This document shows, one piece after another, positions 10,293-19,405 of a stretch of 24,363 nucleotides of DNA. How positions within the stretch are numbered: the stretch's first letter is position 1; each line of letters starts with the position of its first letter. Source of the DNA: Scytalidium lignicola. Taxonomy: Eukaryota; Ascomycota; Leotiomycetes. The stretch covers positions 1-24,363 of the forward strand of contig NCSJ02000482.1 in NCBI GenBank assembly GCA_002812745.2, in the 5' to 3' direction. The position numbers were made by a program, and so were the translations under genes. The notes beneath the pieces are model-generated. The model searched no databases, was not told where the DNA came from, and saw nothing but the letters and a program-made list of their open reading frames with translations.

Positions 10293-11552
10293 ATGGCCTC
10301 AGAAAACGCGCCCCTCGTTCACCTCCCACAGGGTGCCTTTCGGGGTGAGTCTAGGGGAGGTGTAAATATCTTCCGGGGGCTACCATATGCCCGTTCCACT
10401 CGATTTGGTGCGCCAACTGCGGCTGCCTTCCATGAAGGGGTACGACCGGCTGTCGTGCGAGGACCAATCTGTCCTCAGAACCCATCGCGCCTCACCATGA
10501 TTATGGGCCCAATCCCATCTGAACACCCCATGTCGGAGGATTGCCAGAACGTCAGTATTTTTTCACCCAATCTTGCAGGTCACCGAGCTGTGATGGTGTG
10601 GTTCCATGGTGGCGCATATGTCTCCGGTGGCGGGGATATAAGCTGGTATGATGCGGACAAGCTCGCAATCGAGGGCGACGTCGTTGTCGTAACAGTCACT
10701 TATCGTCTGGGAGCATTTGGTTTTCTCTGTCCACCAGAAGGAAAGGGTGTGATAAATGCAGGCCTTTTAGACCAAATTGCGGCTTTGGAATGGGTACAAA
10801 AGAACATTGACCACTTTGGCGGCGACTCAGACAATATAACCCTCTTCGGCCAGTCCGCTGGTGGCCACGCAATTGTGCAGCTTCTCGACCTCGTACCAAG
10901 CCTCTTCCATCGCGCCATCATCCAGAGTGCACCTTTTGCAATACAAAATACAAAATCCCAGGCACAAGAAGTCTACCAGTCCTTCACAGACGCACTCGGA
11001 GTAGATCCAATTGCTGCGACTGTGGAACAGATTCTTCAAGCGCAAGGCGTAGTCATGTCTACCTCTTCTCTGCACCTTCCCTTCAGTCCTGTTGTTAGCA
11101 ACACATGTAAAACTTCTCCGCACACAGAAAGAACACACAACATTCTGATGGGATGGACTAAGCATGATAGTGGTCCCTTCATCATCATGCGAAGAGGCAA
11201 TAATCCCAATGGATATGGGTCCATTCTAGACCGTATCCTCACTGTAATAATGACCTCTCTGCACTTTGCACGTCCCGCCCGACGCTTTGCAAGCTGTTTA
11301 CAAAATGCTGGTGGTGTTGCAGGATTCTACACTATCTCATGGTGTCCGCAAGGGAGTAATTTTGGGGCTCCACATTGCATTGAACTTCCTCTCCTCCTGG
11401 GAGATCAACAAGCATGGCAGCAATCCCCAATGCTTGGAAGAGCACTATGGGCTGAAGTGGAGGAACGTGGACGGAATATCAGGTTAGCGTGGGCCGCATT
11501 TGCGCGTGATGGAGAGCTCCCCGCAAAGCAAGGGGTATATAACATAGTGTAA
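10293..11552 (+). CDS. type-B carboxylesterase, 419 aa, single exon
   Basis: Alpha/beta-hydrolase of the COesterase family, hydrolysing carboxylic esters. Motifs in order: FRGLPYA at about 27-33, the usual N-terminal signature; SEDCQNVSIF at 81-90; WFHGGAY at 103-109 forming the oxyanion hole; GQSAGG at 186-191 with nucleophile Ser188; and GAPHCIELP around His361, the likely catalytic base. The catalytic acid aligns with Asp292 in WTKHDSG, where most relatives have Glu. The protein is shorter than the 500-550 aa common in the family, mainly because the segment between the nucleophile and the acid is compressed. No signal peptide is visible, so it is probably intracellular. The start is the ATG at 10293; an in-frame GTG six bases upstream is not a likely fungal start. 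It is divergent from the sugar porter. Substrate is unknown. Confidence 0.9.
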   Translation: MASENAPLVHLPQGAFRGESRGGVNIFRGLPYARSTRFGAPTAAAFHEGVRPAVVRGPICPQNPSRLTMIMGPIPSEHPMSEDCQNVSIFSPNLAGHRAVMVWFHGGAYVSGGGDISWYDADKLAIEGDVVVVTVTYRLGAFGFLCPPEGKGVINAGLLDQIAALEWVQKNIDHFGGDSDNITLFGQSAGGHAIVQLLDLVPSLFHRAIIQSAPFAIQNTKSQAQEVYQSFTDALGVDPIAATVEQILQAQGVVMSTSSLHLPFSPVVSNTCKTSPHTERTHNILMGWTKHDSGPFIIMRRGNNPNGYGSILDRILTVIMTSLHFARPARRFASCLQNAGGVAGFYTISWCPQGSNFGAPHCIELPLLLGDQQAWQQSPMLGRALWAEVEERGRNIRLAWAAFARDGELPAKQGVYNIV

Positions 11553-12185
11553 ACAGCTCAAAATGGCAACTATTCTGATCGGGGGGGTTACTTGAGAGAA
11601 TACTCCGATAAAATGCATTGTAAGTAAATTAGGCTCCATGCAGTCGATTTACTTAAGGATTGAAGCAAGGCCACGTGATCGATTTTGGTTTCTCAAATAT
11701 CATAATTTCCAATTTGGGCCAAAACGCTCAAATCCGTAGAAGTTTCTGAAATATGTAAATTCATAGAAGAATATGAGGACTATGAATAGGCCTAAATATA
11801 GCACGCTCAAAAGTCCGATACTTGCCGTAGCATGGAGCTACGGTAAGCATTCAACAACTTACTATTGTACAGGTTGTTATAACTTTAAGTATAACAAAAG
11901 TTAAAGACAAGTCATGTATAATTTTGGAATTATACTTTGATTTATATTATTTCAAAACTTTAACATCTCTAGAATTTATCACAATTAAAATAATAAAAGN
12001 AAAATTAAGTTCGTCCTTTGGCCAGTCTTCATGCGGCGCGTCAGGCTTCCGAATCAAAGAAGTACAAATACAAGGGCAAAGCCAGAGACATAAATCACTC
12101 ATACAAGGATCAATCAAAAGCCATATTCACCAATAAAAAGGTTTGGGTAGCACCGGCAGCTTAGATTTCTTCCTTGGAGGACTAC
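11553..12185. other. convergent 3' spacer, AT-rich, no gene
   Basis: Between the 3' ends of the carboxylesterase and the proteasome gene. Short frames here show no recognisable family. It contains an N at 12000 and the hairpin at 11821-11847. The part from about 11870 to 12000 is very AT-rich. Confidence 0.5.
11821..11847. repeat. hairpin, 11-bp stem with 5-nt loop
   Basis: CTTGCCGTAGC at 11821-11831 pairs with GCTACGGTAAG at 11837-11847, with one G-T wobble and the loop ATGGA. It lies between converging genes, where it might affect 3' ends, but no function can be shown. Confidence 0.6.
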
Positions 12186-13242
12186 CTATTCTAGGTCCGC
12201 TGTCACATTTGAGAACTCGCCCTTCTCCAGCTTCGTCTGCCAGGAGATGCTGTTCATGTCACTGAAGCCATGCTTAACCCACCCATCTTCTTTTACATGG
12301 TATAAATTGACATAGCCACCAGTGAATGCATCACGGTGCATAGCAGCTAAGATGCTTCTCCTACCAAGCTCAAGCGCCTCTTCATCAGTGAGATCGTAGC
12401 GGTACTCTGCATCTAGTACACCGTATGCAAACGTCTGGCCAGAACAGACACAGAACAGATTACCAGCCATCCTCGTTCCATCCGAATCGATATAATACAG
12501 GGCTGGACCCTCCTCAGGTGTCACACCAGCGCACATAGTTCCCTTGGCAAATTTTCAGCTCTAACTCATGATCTTGGCCATCTTTGTCCACGTACCATGC
12601 TCAATCCCATGCCCTTATAAGAATAGGTGATGTTCACAAGGATCTTGGAGGCAGCTGCAACCGTTATTCGGCGCTTGTGTCGAAGTTCATAGAGCCGGCA
12701 TTGCATCCTGTATGACGGTTAGTTTGTCAGTCAAGACGATGTAATTTTTCAAATTTCCCCTAGATAGGCTAGCCAGTACTGGCAATCCTACTATGTCAAA
12801 TATGTTAGCCATAGTCGCCATTGGTAATCGAAGGATCCCTACCGCAGCACCACCAGCCATTGTTCCCAGCAAGACTTTGTTGATCTCTATGACTTTTTTG
12901 ACGGTTTGACTCGCAATCCAATTGCCCGCAGTGGCTCTCGAGTCAGTGCAGACGATGATGCCACCTTGGTACCTGAAAGCAAGAGTGGTAGTACCGTGAG
13001 CTAGCTTGATAGGAGCATTTGGATTGGCAAAATCATCTGTGAGTGCTCGGAGGAAGGCTGAAGGCTGTAGGATATTAGTTAAAGCGTTCTTGAGCCTAAG
13101 TAGATTGTACACATACTTGTGCTACCGGAGGGAGTGCAAACTTTAAGCTGGGACCTTCTCCTATTGGTAGACCGTCCAGGTCCTCTTGCAGAGCTTCTGA
13201 AGAGAAGATAGGCTGAGAATATCGGGCCACGAGAGCATCCAT
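12186..13242 (-). CDS. PRE2: 20S proteasome subunit beta type-5 (PRE2-like), 281 aa, one defective splice donor
   Basis: Catalytic beta-5 subunit of the 20S proteasome, responsible for chymotrypsin-like cleavage. Exons on the minus strand: 13242-13117, 13064-12843, 12787-12759, 12707-12596 and 12542-12186. Frame is kept throughout. The propeptide ends LAHG, and mature Thr1 begins TTTLAF. Asp17 in TDSRATAG, Lys33 in TVKKVIEIN, Met45 in GTMAGG and Asp166 in MHRDA are all present. The 29-nt exon 3 encodes [10 protein letters not shown]. Intron 3 (12708-12758) has a normal CTAAC branch and CAG acceptor but begins GGAAAT instead of GT. Several residues normally very constant in fungal beta-5 differ: CVCSG for CVGSG, RDAFTGG for RDAFSGG, and SDMNSISWQ near the C-terminus. 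It could be a divergent paralogue, a young pseudogene, or an intact gene with a base error at the donor. The start at 13242 gives the expected N-terminus MDALVARYS. Confidence 0.88.
12708..12758 (-). other. intron 3 of the beta-5 gene, non-canonical GG donor
   Basis: The exon must end CTAGG at 12759 to join G|ATGCAATGC in frame, so the intron starts GGAAAT and ends ATACAG. There is no GT or GC within reach that keeps the frame: reading on from the exon meets TGA after three codons. A single T-to-G change at intron position 2 would explain it. Confidence 0.75.
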
Positions 13243-13823
13243 TTCAACAGCTGAAGTCTTCTCAATGGAATAATGAAATCGGGGGGTATATATGTTGTCG
13301 GAAGGTGTAGGTCTCCAGGCGACCACACGAACGCGTCCTCGTCAACCAGCTACGAGCTAGCGAGGCGCTGAGACGGCCGCAACATGAAGATAGAGAGTTT
13401 TCGAGGAAGTTGGGTGTGAGCAGTGAAAGTGTAGTTTTGCTGCAGGGCAAGTTCGAAGCTGATGCTTGTAGGTAAAATGAGGATAGAATAGAACAAATTC
13501 ACGATGACGCTAGATATCTTAACGTTGACGTTCGTTAACTTAGCTACAAGCAGCTGCTGACTAGGCGACCATCCCTCTCTAACCAGGCAGTGCAGTCCTC
13601 ACCATGCACTGCAACGCTGGCGGATGAGGTGTCAAATTTGTACTGGTCTGATTGCCTCTACCTGGTATTCTGCCTCGTCTGCCTCCCACAAGGCTGAGGT
13701 ACAAATGAATAGTATCGAAATCGAAATTTCGCATCTTTGTGCCTCTCTCTTCCCCAATTTCTCGTACTTTTATATATATTATAAGATAGTTTCACCATAT
13801 TTACTGTCTCATATTTACTCAGC
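13243..13823. promoter_or_regulatory. divergent 5' spacer between beta-5 and HET genes
   Basis: A 581-bp spacer that must hold both promoters. On the HET side there is a C/T-rich stretch at about 13741-13762 followed by a TATA-like run, TATATATATTATAAG, at 13771-13785, about 40-50 bases before the ATG at 13824. A perfect 8-bp inverted repeat, GCAGTGCA at 13587-13594 and TGCACTGC at 13605-13612, lies mid-spacer. Confidence 0.5.
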
Positions 13824-15964
13824 ATGATATGCAGCAGATGTAAACGCATTCCGCTTGGTCTTTTCTTTCGTGATAATTCGATCCAATACAAGCTTCATGA
13901 AACCCTTTTTGACTTCATCCTCTCCGCAAACTCTGGCTGTCATTCATGTCGGTTATTATTAAAACAAAGAGATAACCAGCTTACCGATCTCCCTTCTCCA
14001 CCGAATCGTGGTCCAGAAGGGGAAGGGAACGGTTACTGGCTGGAGTGGGATGAGCATGAAGACAAACTCGTGCTTGCCTCGGGATGGAACCATTATATAC
14101 TCGATTATGACAGTGAAACAGGGATGAGGACAACAGGTTAGAGTCAAATTCCAAGCAATAAGATGACTTGTAAAATTAATATCTAGACATTATACCCGAC
14201 CTAGCACCCTCAACGAGCCTAGAAAGCCTTGCTATTATCAGAACTTGGTTAGATAAATGTCTCTGGGAACATGAGAGTTGTCAAAATGGAGATGGTGCCC
14301 TACCTACCCGACTTATAGATCTCTGCCCCACTGATGGTTCAGAAGGGCCTCGGATTGTCGAAAGATGTCAATTTGGTAATGAAGTCAGGTATCTAGCATT
14401 TAGCTATTGTTGGGGAAAGACGACGAAAGAATCACCATGGTCACTTACCCAAAGCAATATCAATCTTTTCAAATCACAAATTCCTCCGCGCCGATTGCCT
14501 CGGAGCTTCCATGATCTTATCAAGCTTGCCAGAGCTTTAGAAGTGAGATACATATGGATCGACGCATTATGTATCCTTCAGGATTCTCCGGATGATTGGA
14601 CGAGGGAGGCTAGTTTAATGGCGCATATTTACGAAAACTCCCTCTGCACGATCGTATCTCCTGCTTCGGACCCAACTGAAACTCTTTTCATAGAGAGGGA
14701 TGCAACGCTAACTAGACCCGCAAATTTAAACCTCTCGGTTCATGAAGGGGGACCTTCTCTCAGGGTGAGGTTTCTTCCGGTTCTACCGGAGTGGATTCCA
14801 AATTTTGACATAGATTACATGGCGGATAATGAAATGGGATTGAAGGAAAAACAACCAACGAGAAAACGGGCATGGTGTTTGCAAGAGTTCGAGCTTTCAC
14901 GGAGGGTCGTCACATTCACCAGCCATCAGTTTATTTGGCTCTGTCGAGAAATGCAGTGCTCAGAAGAGAAATTCTCCAAAATGTCAGAACCTCTTGCAGT
15001 AGCCGCTTCTGCTAATAGAACTCATTGGGTTGGATTTAAACTTCCACTGTTTCGTGTCAACCAGTTGTTGTGGTGGATTTTCGGTCTATTTAGTCGGGCT
15101 GCTCGATTATCATCATTGGACTATATTGTTCACTCCACAGACAAAGTGCCACAATCAGCTCTTTATAATCGAAAAATAGCGGAGTCTCTTGGAATTTATC
15201 AGCAATGGGAAAAACTTGTAGAAGAGTTCACTAAACGACATCTCACTAAACCTGTAGATCGGATATCTGCAATCGCTGGTCTCGCCGAGAAGAGACACAA
15301 AGAAACAAACGACCAGTATTTGATGGGCCTATGGAGTAATGACCTGCAAAACCATCTTCTATGGTGCGTGGTAGATCCTGCAAAGACTTCGAGGATAACT
15401 CAACTGTCAGATGCGCCAACTTGGTCGTGGGTTGCCGTCAATTCTGCCGTGCGCTTTCCTAAACGACCATACGACATGCACAGGTTTGAAAGCCCTATGC
15501 CATCTCCAATAGGAAATGCTATTTCGATAGAAGAAGTGGAATTGGAACGCAAAGGTCAAAATCAATTCACTCAATTATCACCCGCACGCATAACTTTGGA
15601 GGGTAGGCTTATACACGCGTCCATGCAAAATACTAGACACAAGAACCCGAAACAAGATTTCTTTTTCGACTGGGTAGCATTAGATGAAAAGCAACGTACT
15701 TGCGGGCATGTTATTTTAGATAGCGAGAGGTTCCATGTGAATGGTTTGTCTGTGGAGTGTCTCTGGATAGATCCTGGTGTTGCAGAGGATTTGGATCTCG
15801 ATCCCGAGCCTGAAAGATATACTGGAGGGTTTGGACTGGCGCTATTGAGAACGCCAGACACGACGGGGCGACCGATATATATTCGCATTGGATTCGTACA
15901 GTTTGCAGGGGCAGTTATCAAGTGGATAGATAAAGTAGAAGTATCTATCATTTCTATAATATAG
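13824..15964 (+). CDS. HET-domain (heterokaryon incompatibility) protein, 696 aa, two exons
   Basis: Member of the fungal HET family (Pfam PF06985), whose characterised members trigger cell death after fusion of incompatible strains; the domain is distantly TIR-like. Exon 1 is 13824-14136 and exon 2 is 14187-15964. The 50-nt intron 14137-14186 starts GTTAGA and ends TCTAG, and the G|AC codon is restored in frame. An N-terminal cysteine pattern ICSRC...GCHSCRLLLK, usual before the HET domain, covers residues 2-45. HET core motifs: YLAFSYCWG at about 173-181, RYIWIDALCILQDSPDDW at about 225-242, and the following MAHIYENSLCTIVSPAS. The C-terminal half has no recognisable repeats or membrane span. 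The gene appears intact and is divergent from the beta-5 gene. Partner and specificity are unknown. Confidence 0.92.
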
Positions 15965-16149
15965 TAATTTCCATATCATTCTATATTCTCATCGAGATGC
16001 TACACGTTGTTAGTAGAAGGCACTGCCATTCTCGCTAGACTAAGCTTACAAAACCTGCATCTGTTGACGAGACAGTGCTGTCCTGGGGCTCAGTGATAAG
16101 AGCTTCGCCACAGAACGGAAGTACTAGGGAGAAAAATCGTAGTACTTGC

Positions 16150-16235
16150 AAAAAGGTAGTGCGAGTAAAAAGGTAGTGTAGTGGTTTCACGTGGAGAATA
16201 ATGTATATTCACGTGGGCTTACAGAAAGTCACGTA
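16150..16235. repeat. short direct repeats: AAAAAGGTAGTG x2 and TCACGT x3
   Basis: AAAAAGGTAGTG occurs at 16150-16161 and again at 16167-16178. TCACGTG occurs at 16187-16193 and 16209-16215, and TCACGTA at 16229-16235, at 20-22 bp steps. CACGTG cores are typical bHLH (Cbf1/Pho4-like) targets in fungi; binding here is only inferred. Confidence 0.55.
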
Positions 16236-16430
16236 ATTGGTTTGAACTAAGAACGGAGAGCTGGACCAATAGAATATGTAGTCGTCTTCCCACGCTAGGA
16301 AGACAACTAAGAATCTGATTGGAAAGGACGGCCAGGCATGTAATTGGTTGGCATTTGGAACGAAGACTGAGAGCCAATAAAATACGTAGTCGTCTTCACA
16401 CGCCAGGAAGACAACCGAGCATATAATTGG
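16233..16430. repeat. two ~90-bp composite repeats with paired CCAAT boxes and a hairpin
   Basis: Unit A is 16233-16322 and unit B is 16340-16430. Each opens with GTAATTGGTT, has an opposite-orientation CCAAT about 30 bp on (16266-16270 and 16374-16378), then GTAGTCGTCTTC, a 7-8-nt loop and GGAAGACAAC, and ends in ATTGG (16318-16322 and 16426-16430). Six CCAAT/ATTGG pentamers thus fall within 195 bp, with alternating orientation and conserved spacing. It may be a CCAAT-complex binding array or an old duplicated small transposon. Confidence 0.65.
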
Positions 16431-16591
16431 TTCTTGCTATTGTGAAAATACATCCAAATTAGAGAGTACAATAGTAACTACGAGGGGAAGTCGTAGGAGT
16501 GGAAGTTAGACTTAGAGTCGCAACCAACATGTGGTGAACAGCGTCCAGGATGATTAGCGACGAATAAGTCAATTCTTGATGGAGGCATTGC

Positions 16592-16675
16592 TTGTCCAGT
16601 GCAGATGATGATGCTGTTGTAAAGGCTGCAATCGACACCTATGGCAGAGTCGACATCCTGGTCAACAACTCTGGT
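16592..16675 (+). pseudogene. short-chain dehydrogenase/reductase fragment
   Basis: A 28-codon stretch reading SSADDDAVVKAAIDTYG followed by RVDILVNNSG matches the SDR segment that ends in the structural NNAG motif. A GTGAGC after NNSG could have been a splice donor. No Rossmann GxxxGIG start, YxxxK active site or later exons were found nearby, so this is a leftover piece of an oxidoreductase gene, not a working gene. Confidence 0.6.
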
Positions 16676-17133
16676 GAGCGGCGGGATGGTGAAGATCTGT
16701 CAAGCCGCAACGACCTTTCAGCCTATGTACTACATCTTTTCATAAAGATATGAGATATCAGAAACTGGTGGATCTGGACAACTTTAACCTGGAGTTGATC
16801 TACCTCTTGGTCTGAAGAATGCTAAGTTGTGCTTATCGTAGTACCGAGACTCCTTGTGCTAAACCAAAAATGGGGTATTTGAAGCGCGCAACCTTCTTCT
16901 GAGCTGGTGCGTAAACATATATATTTGTGGGGGATCTATTGAAAGGGAATTTTTGCCTGGATCTAGCCCTATGAGGGAAACCTGGCCCGTCGTCATCGAT
17001 CTTGTTATAAGAAGATAAGCCTCGGAGGCAGGATTACCATTAGCCTTGACGTTTCCATACAGTCCTTGACCCTAGACTAAACCTCGCCCAAATTCTTTGC
17101 CACGTATAAAAGAATCGCTCTTATTCTCAGAAG

Positions 17134-18519
17134 ATGACATCAGTCCAAGACTCTCTTATCTTTGGAAACATCTACTCGCATCCGCCTGCTGCCAAAATAT
17201 GGTCCGACACAACGCGAACGCAATATTTCCTGGACTTGGAAGGAGCGCTTGCCAGAGTGCAAGGTCGTCTTGGGGTTATTCCGGAAGATGCGGCCAATGC
17301 AATTAGTGAAGCATGCACATCCCTCGCTTTCATCGATTGGGACGAGCTTCGATTGCAGACTGAGCTTGTTGGATTCCCTGTTCTCCCACTAGTGAAGCAG
17401 CTGGCGAAGCATGTCAGTGAGAAGCATGCTGGGCTTGGTGAATGGGTGCACTGGGGTGCAATGTCGCAGGATATTACAGACACGGCTATCATACTTCAGC
17501 TACGAGACACACTCCGTATTGTCGAGGAGTTATTGACGGCGATCCGGGGAGGACTTGCACAACTTTGCGCCAAGTACAAGACTACACCGATGGCTGCACG
17601 ATCAAATCTATCGCCAACTATTCCGATGACCGCTGGTTTCAAGTTTGCTAGGCTGCTGGCGACTTTCAACAGGCATGAGACACGACTGGAAGAGCTGCGG
17701 AAGCGGTTACTAGTCCTTCAATTAGGCGGCGCGTCAGGGAATCTCACAGCACTTGCTTTCAATGGAGGTCCTGAGATTGGTTACCGTTGTCAAGAGGCAC
17801 TTGCAAAGGAACTAGATCTTCAAATCCCCGACATTGCGTGGCACGCTGAACGTGACCGCATAGCAGATTTCGGTTTCTTCATGACGAGTCTAACTTCAAC
17901 GTGCGCTAAATTTGCGCAAGATGTTGCATTGGAGATGCAGTCAGAAGTAGCTGAGATGAGCGAACCCTTTACCAAACACAGAGGGGGCAGTAGCGCCATG
18001 CCGCATAGACGCAACCCGATCACCGCGTCCGCCATCTTGGCTACCGCCACGAGTGTCCGACATATGGGCGGTGCTCTATCGGAGAGCATGTTGAGCACGC
18101 ATGAACATGATTCTGGTCCTTGCGAGGTCGAGTGGATAGCGCTGCCACACATCTCAGCCCTGGGCTGTGCCTGCTTGAGGCACACGCGAGAGCTTGTCGA
18201 AGGCATCAAGATTGATCCGACTACCATGCTGAGGAACTTGAACGCCAACGGCGGAGCTTATGCCAGTGAGACAATAATGATGGCTCTGGCCCCAAAGATG
18301 GGTCGGCAACGTGCGCATGATCTTATGTACGATGTCTGCCATGAAGCGATGCAGAAAGGCACCTCCTTGTTCGACGTGCTAAGCACGAAGCCTGAGTCGA
18401 GCATCATCCCACAAGAAGACCTAAAAACATTATGTGACCCTTCTACATACCTCGGAATGAGCGAAAGTATGGTCGACGCTGTTTTGAGCCATATGGAGAC
18501 AAATGTCTCCAAAGTATAA
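17134..18519 (+). CDS. fumarase/aspartase-superfamily lyase, PcaB/CMLE-like, 461 aa, intronless
   Basis: Lyase of the superfamily that includes adenylosuccinate lyase, argininosuccinate lyase and class II fumarase; members act as homotetramers by anti elimination or cycloisomerisation. The closest resemblance is to bacterial 3-carboxy-cis,cis-muconate cycloisomerase (PcaB): the N-terminus SLIFGNIYSHPPAAKIWSD, WVHWGAMSQDITDTA at about 104-118, QLGGASGNL at about 196-204, WHAERDRIADF at about 236-246, the catalytic signature GGSSAMPHRRNP at 284-295, and ALAPKMGRQRAHDL. In the signature, the usual MPxKxNP lysine is Arg (R292). Fungal CMLE of the beta-ketoadipate pathway is an unrelated propeller protein, so this enzyme either has another role or came by transfer. 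The lack of introns fits transfer but does not prove it. The length is normal for the family. The name adenylosuccinate lyase-like is the main alternative. The start matches the family N-terminus. Confidence 0.85.
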   Translation: MTSVQDSLIFGNIYSHPPAAKIWSDTTRTQYFLDLEGALARVQGRLGVIPEDAANAISEACTSLAFIDWDELRLQTELVGFPVLPLVKQLAKHVSEKHAGLGEWVHWGAMSQDITDTAIILQLRDTLRIVEELLTAIRGGLAQLCAKYKTTPMAARSNLSPTIPMTAGFKFARLLATFNRHETRLEELRKRLLVLQLGGASGNLTALAFNGGPEIGYRCQEALAKELDLQIPDIAWHAERDRIADFGFFMTSLTSTCAKFAQDVALEMQSEVAEMSEPFTKHRGGSSAMPHRRNPITASAILATATSVRHMGGALSESMLSTHEHDSGPCEVEWIALPHISALGCACLRHTRELVEGIKIDPTTMLRNLNANGGAYASETIMMALAPKMGRQRAHDLMYDVCHEAMQKGTSLFDVLSTKPESSIIPQEDLKTLCDPSTYLGMSESMVDAVLSHMETNVSKV

Positions 18520-19405
18520 AATGTAGGACATGAGAAGGAAGCTTTGTTTACTTCAAGCCTTTAAATAGCCCATTAAGACTCTTGATATTACGGCAAAACT
18601 GATCTGATAATTCTCGAATGTTTCTATAAATTATTATTAGCTTATATAAATCACTGGCTAGACACTTCATCTAAAAAGGTTCTATTCTATCCTGAGGAAG
18701 AGAGCCATATTACATTAACTTTGAGATCTTTATATCCGCAACGGAAGCGCCAGCCTAAAGCCAAATTTATCTCTCCACACTCTAACGTTTGACAGGCGCC
18801 GGCGCAATGTATACGTCAGCGCCGGTGGAAGTGTTAACCTAAACTTAGAAATTCACAGCTTCAACGTTTGCAAATCGTTAGCGTTACAGCAAGATGCCCA
18901 AATTAGCTTCCCACTGCGAACTGAATGATTTTAGTGTAGTCCAATAATTTTTATCACGCTGGCACTATTAAAGCGAATAGTTCCCCGTAATGATATTGTC
19001 GCCTGAAAATCTCATTGCTTAAAATGGCAATCAGGTATAACATTAGAACTTCTACGGACATCGGCGCTGTGCACCTGTCACATGATTTCTGGCGATGCCA
19101 TATGTCGTATTGACTGCGAGTAATAATACAGGATAAATGTCTCTTAAAGTGAGGCTATGCCGTTGAAGATGTTATGCTATTCTATTCTGGATTCAGCCCG
19201 GCGCTTAGGTATCTCCCTTGCAGGCTTGTTGGTGTTCAATCCACATACGCGGCTTGCAAGGCTGGAGCTGATGGTTCACATCTGAATAGCCTCACCATTT
19301 GCCAGTTGTCTTCATTACCTTCATTCATTTTTATGTGCACAACGGCACGGTTTTCACACCTACGAGATACTGCTGTAACAGGTTTGCAGATTCACCACCG
19401 CGACG
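18520..19405. other. spacer between lyase and NLR; no gene
   Basis: About 890 bp. It holds the lyase 3' end and the NLR promoter. Short frames at the NLR-proximal side overlap exon 1 in the wrong phase. The only structure noticed is a small GC-rich inverted pair near 18793-18826, CCGGCGC and GCGCCGG. No RNA gene was seen. Confidence 0.5.

Larger units (their letters stand above)
15965..17133. other. 1.17-kb spacer with repeats and a dehydrogenase fragment
   Basis: Non-coding except for the short-chain dehydrogenase remnant at 16592-16675. It carries direct repeats and TCACGT motifs at 16150-16235 and the CCAAT/ATTGG composite repeats at 16233-16430. A TATAAAAG element at 17105-17112 lies only 22 bases before the lyase ATG. 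Confidence 0.6.

Noticed and set aside
13243..13326. 28-codon upstream extension of the beta-5 frame
   Set aside because: It begins with GTG and precedes the family-typical N-terminus MDALVARYS encoded from the ATG at 13242.
12186..18519. Secondary-metabolite biosynthetic cluster containing the beta-5 gene as a resistance gene
   Set aside because: No polyketide synthase, peptide synthetase, terpene cyclase or pathway regulator is present in the window, so a cluster cannot be claimed.
18793..18826. GC-rich inverted pair after the lyase as a transcription terminator
   Set aside because: Stem-loop terminators of bacterial type are not expected for fungal RNA polymerase II genes, and the arms are only 7 bp.
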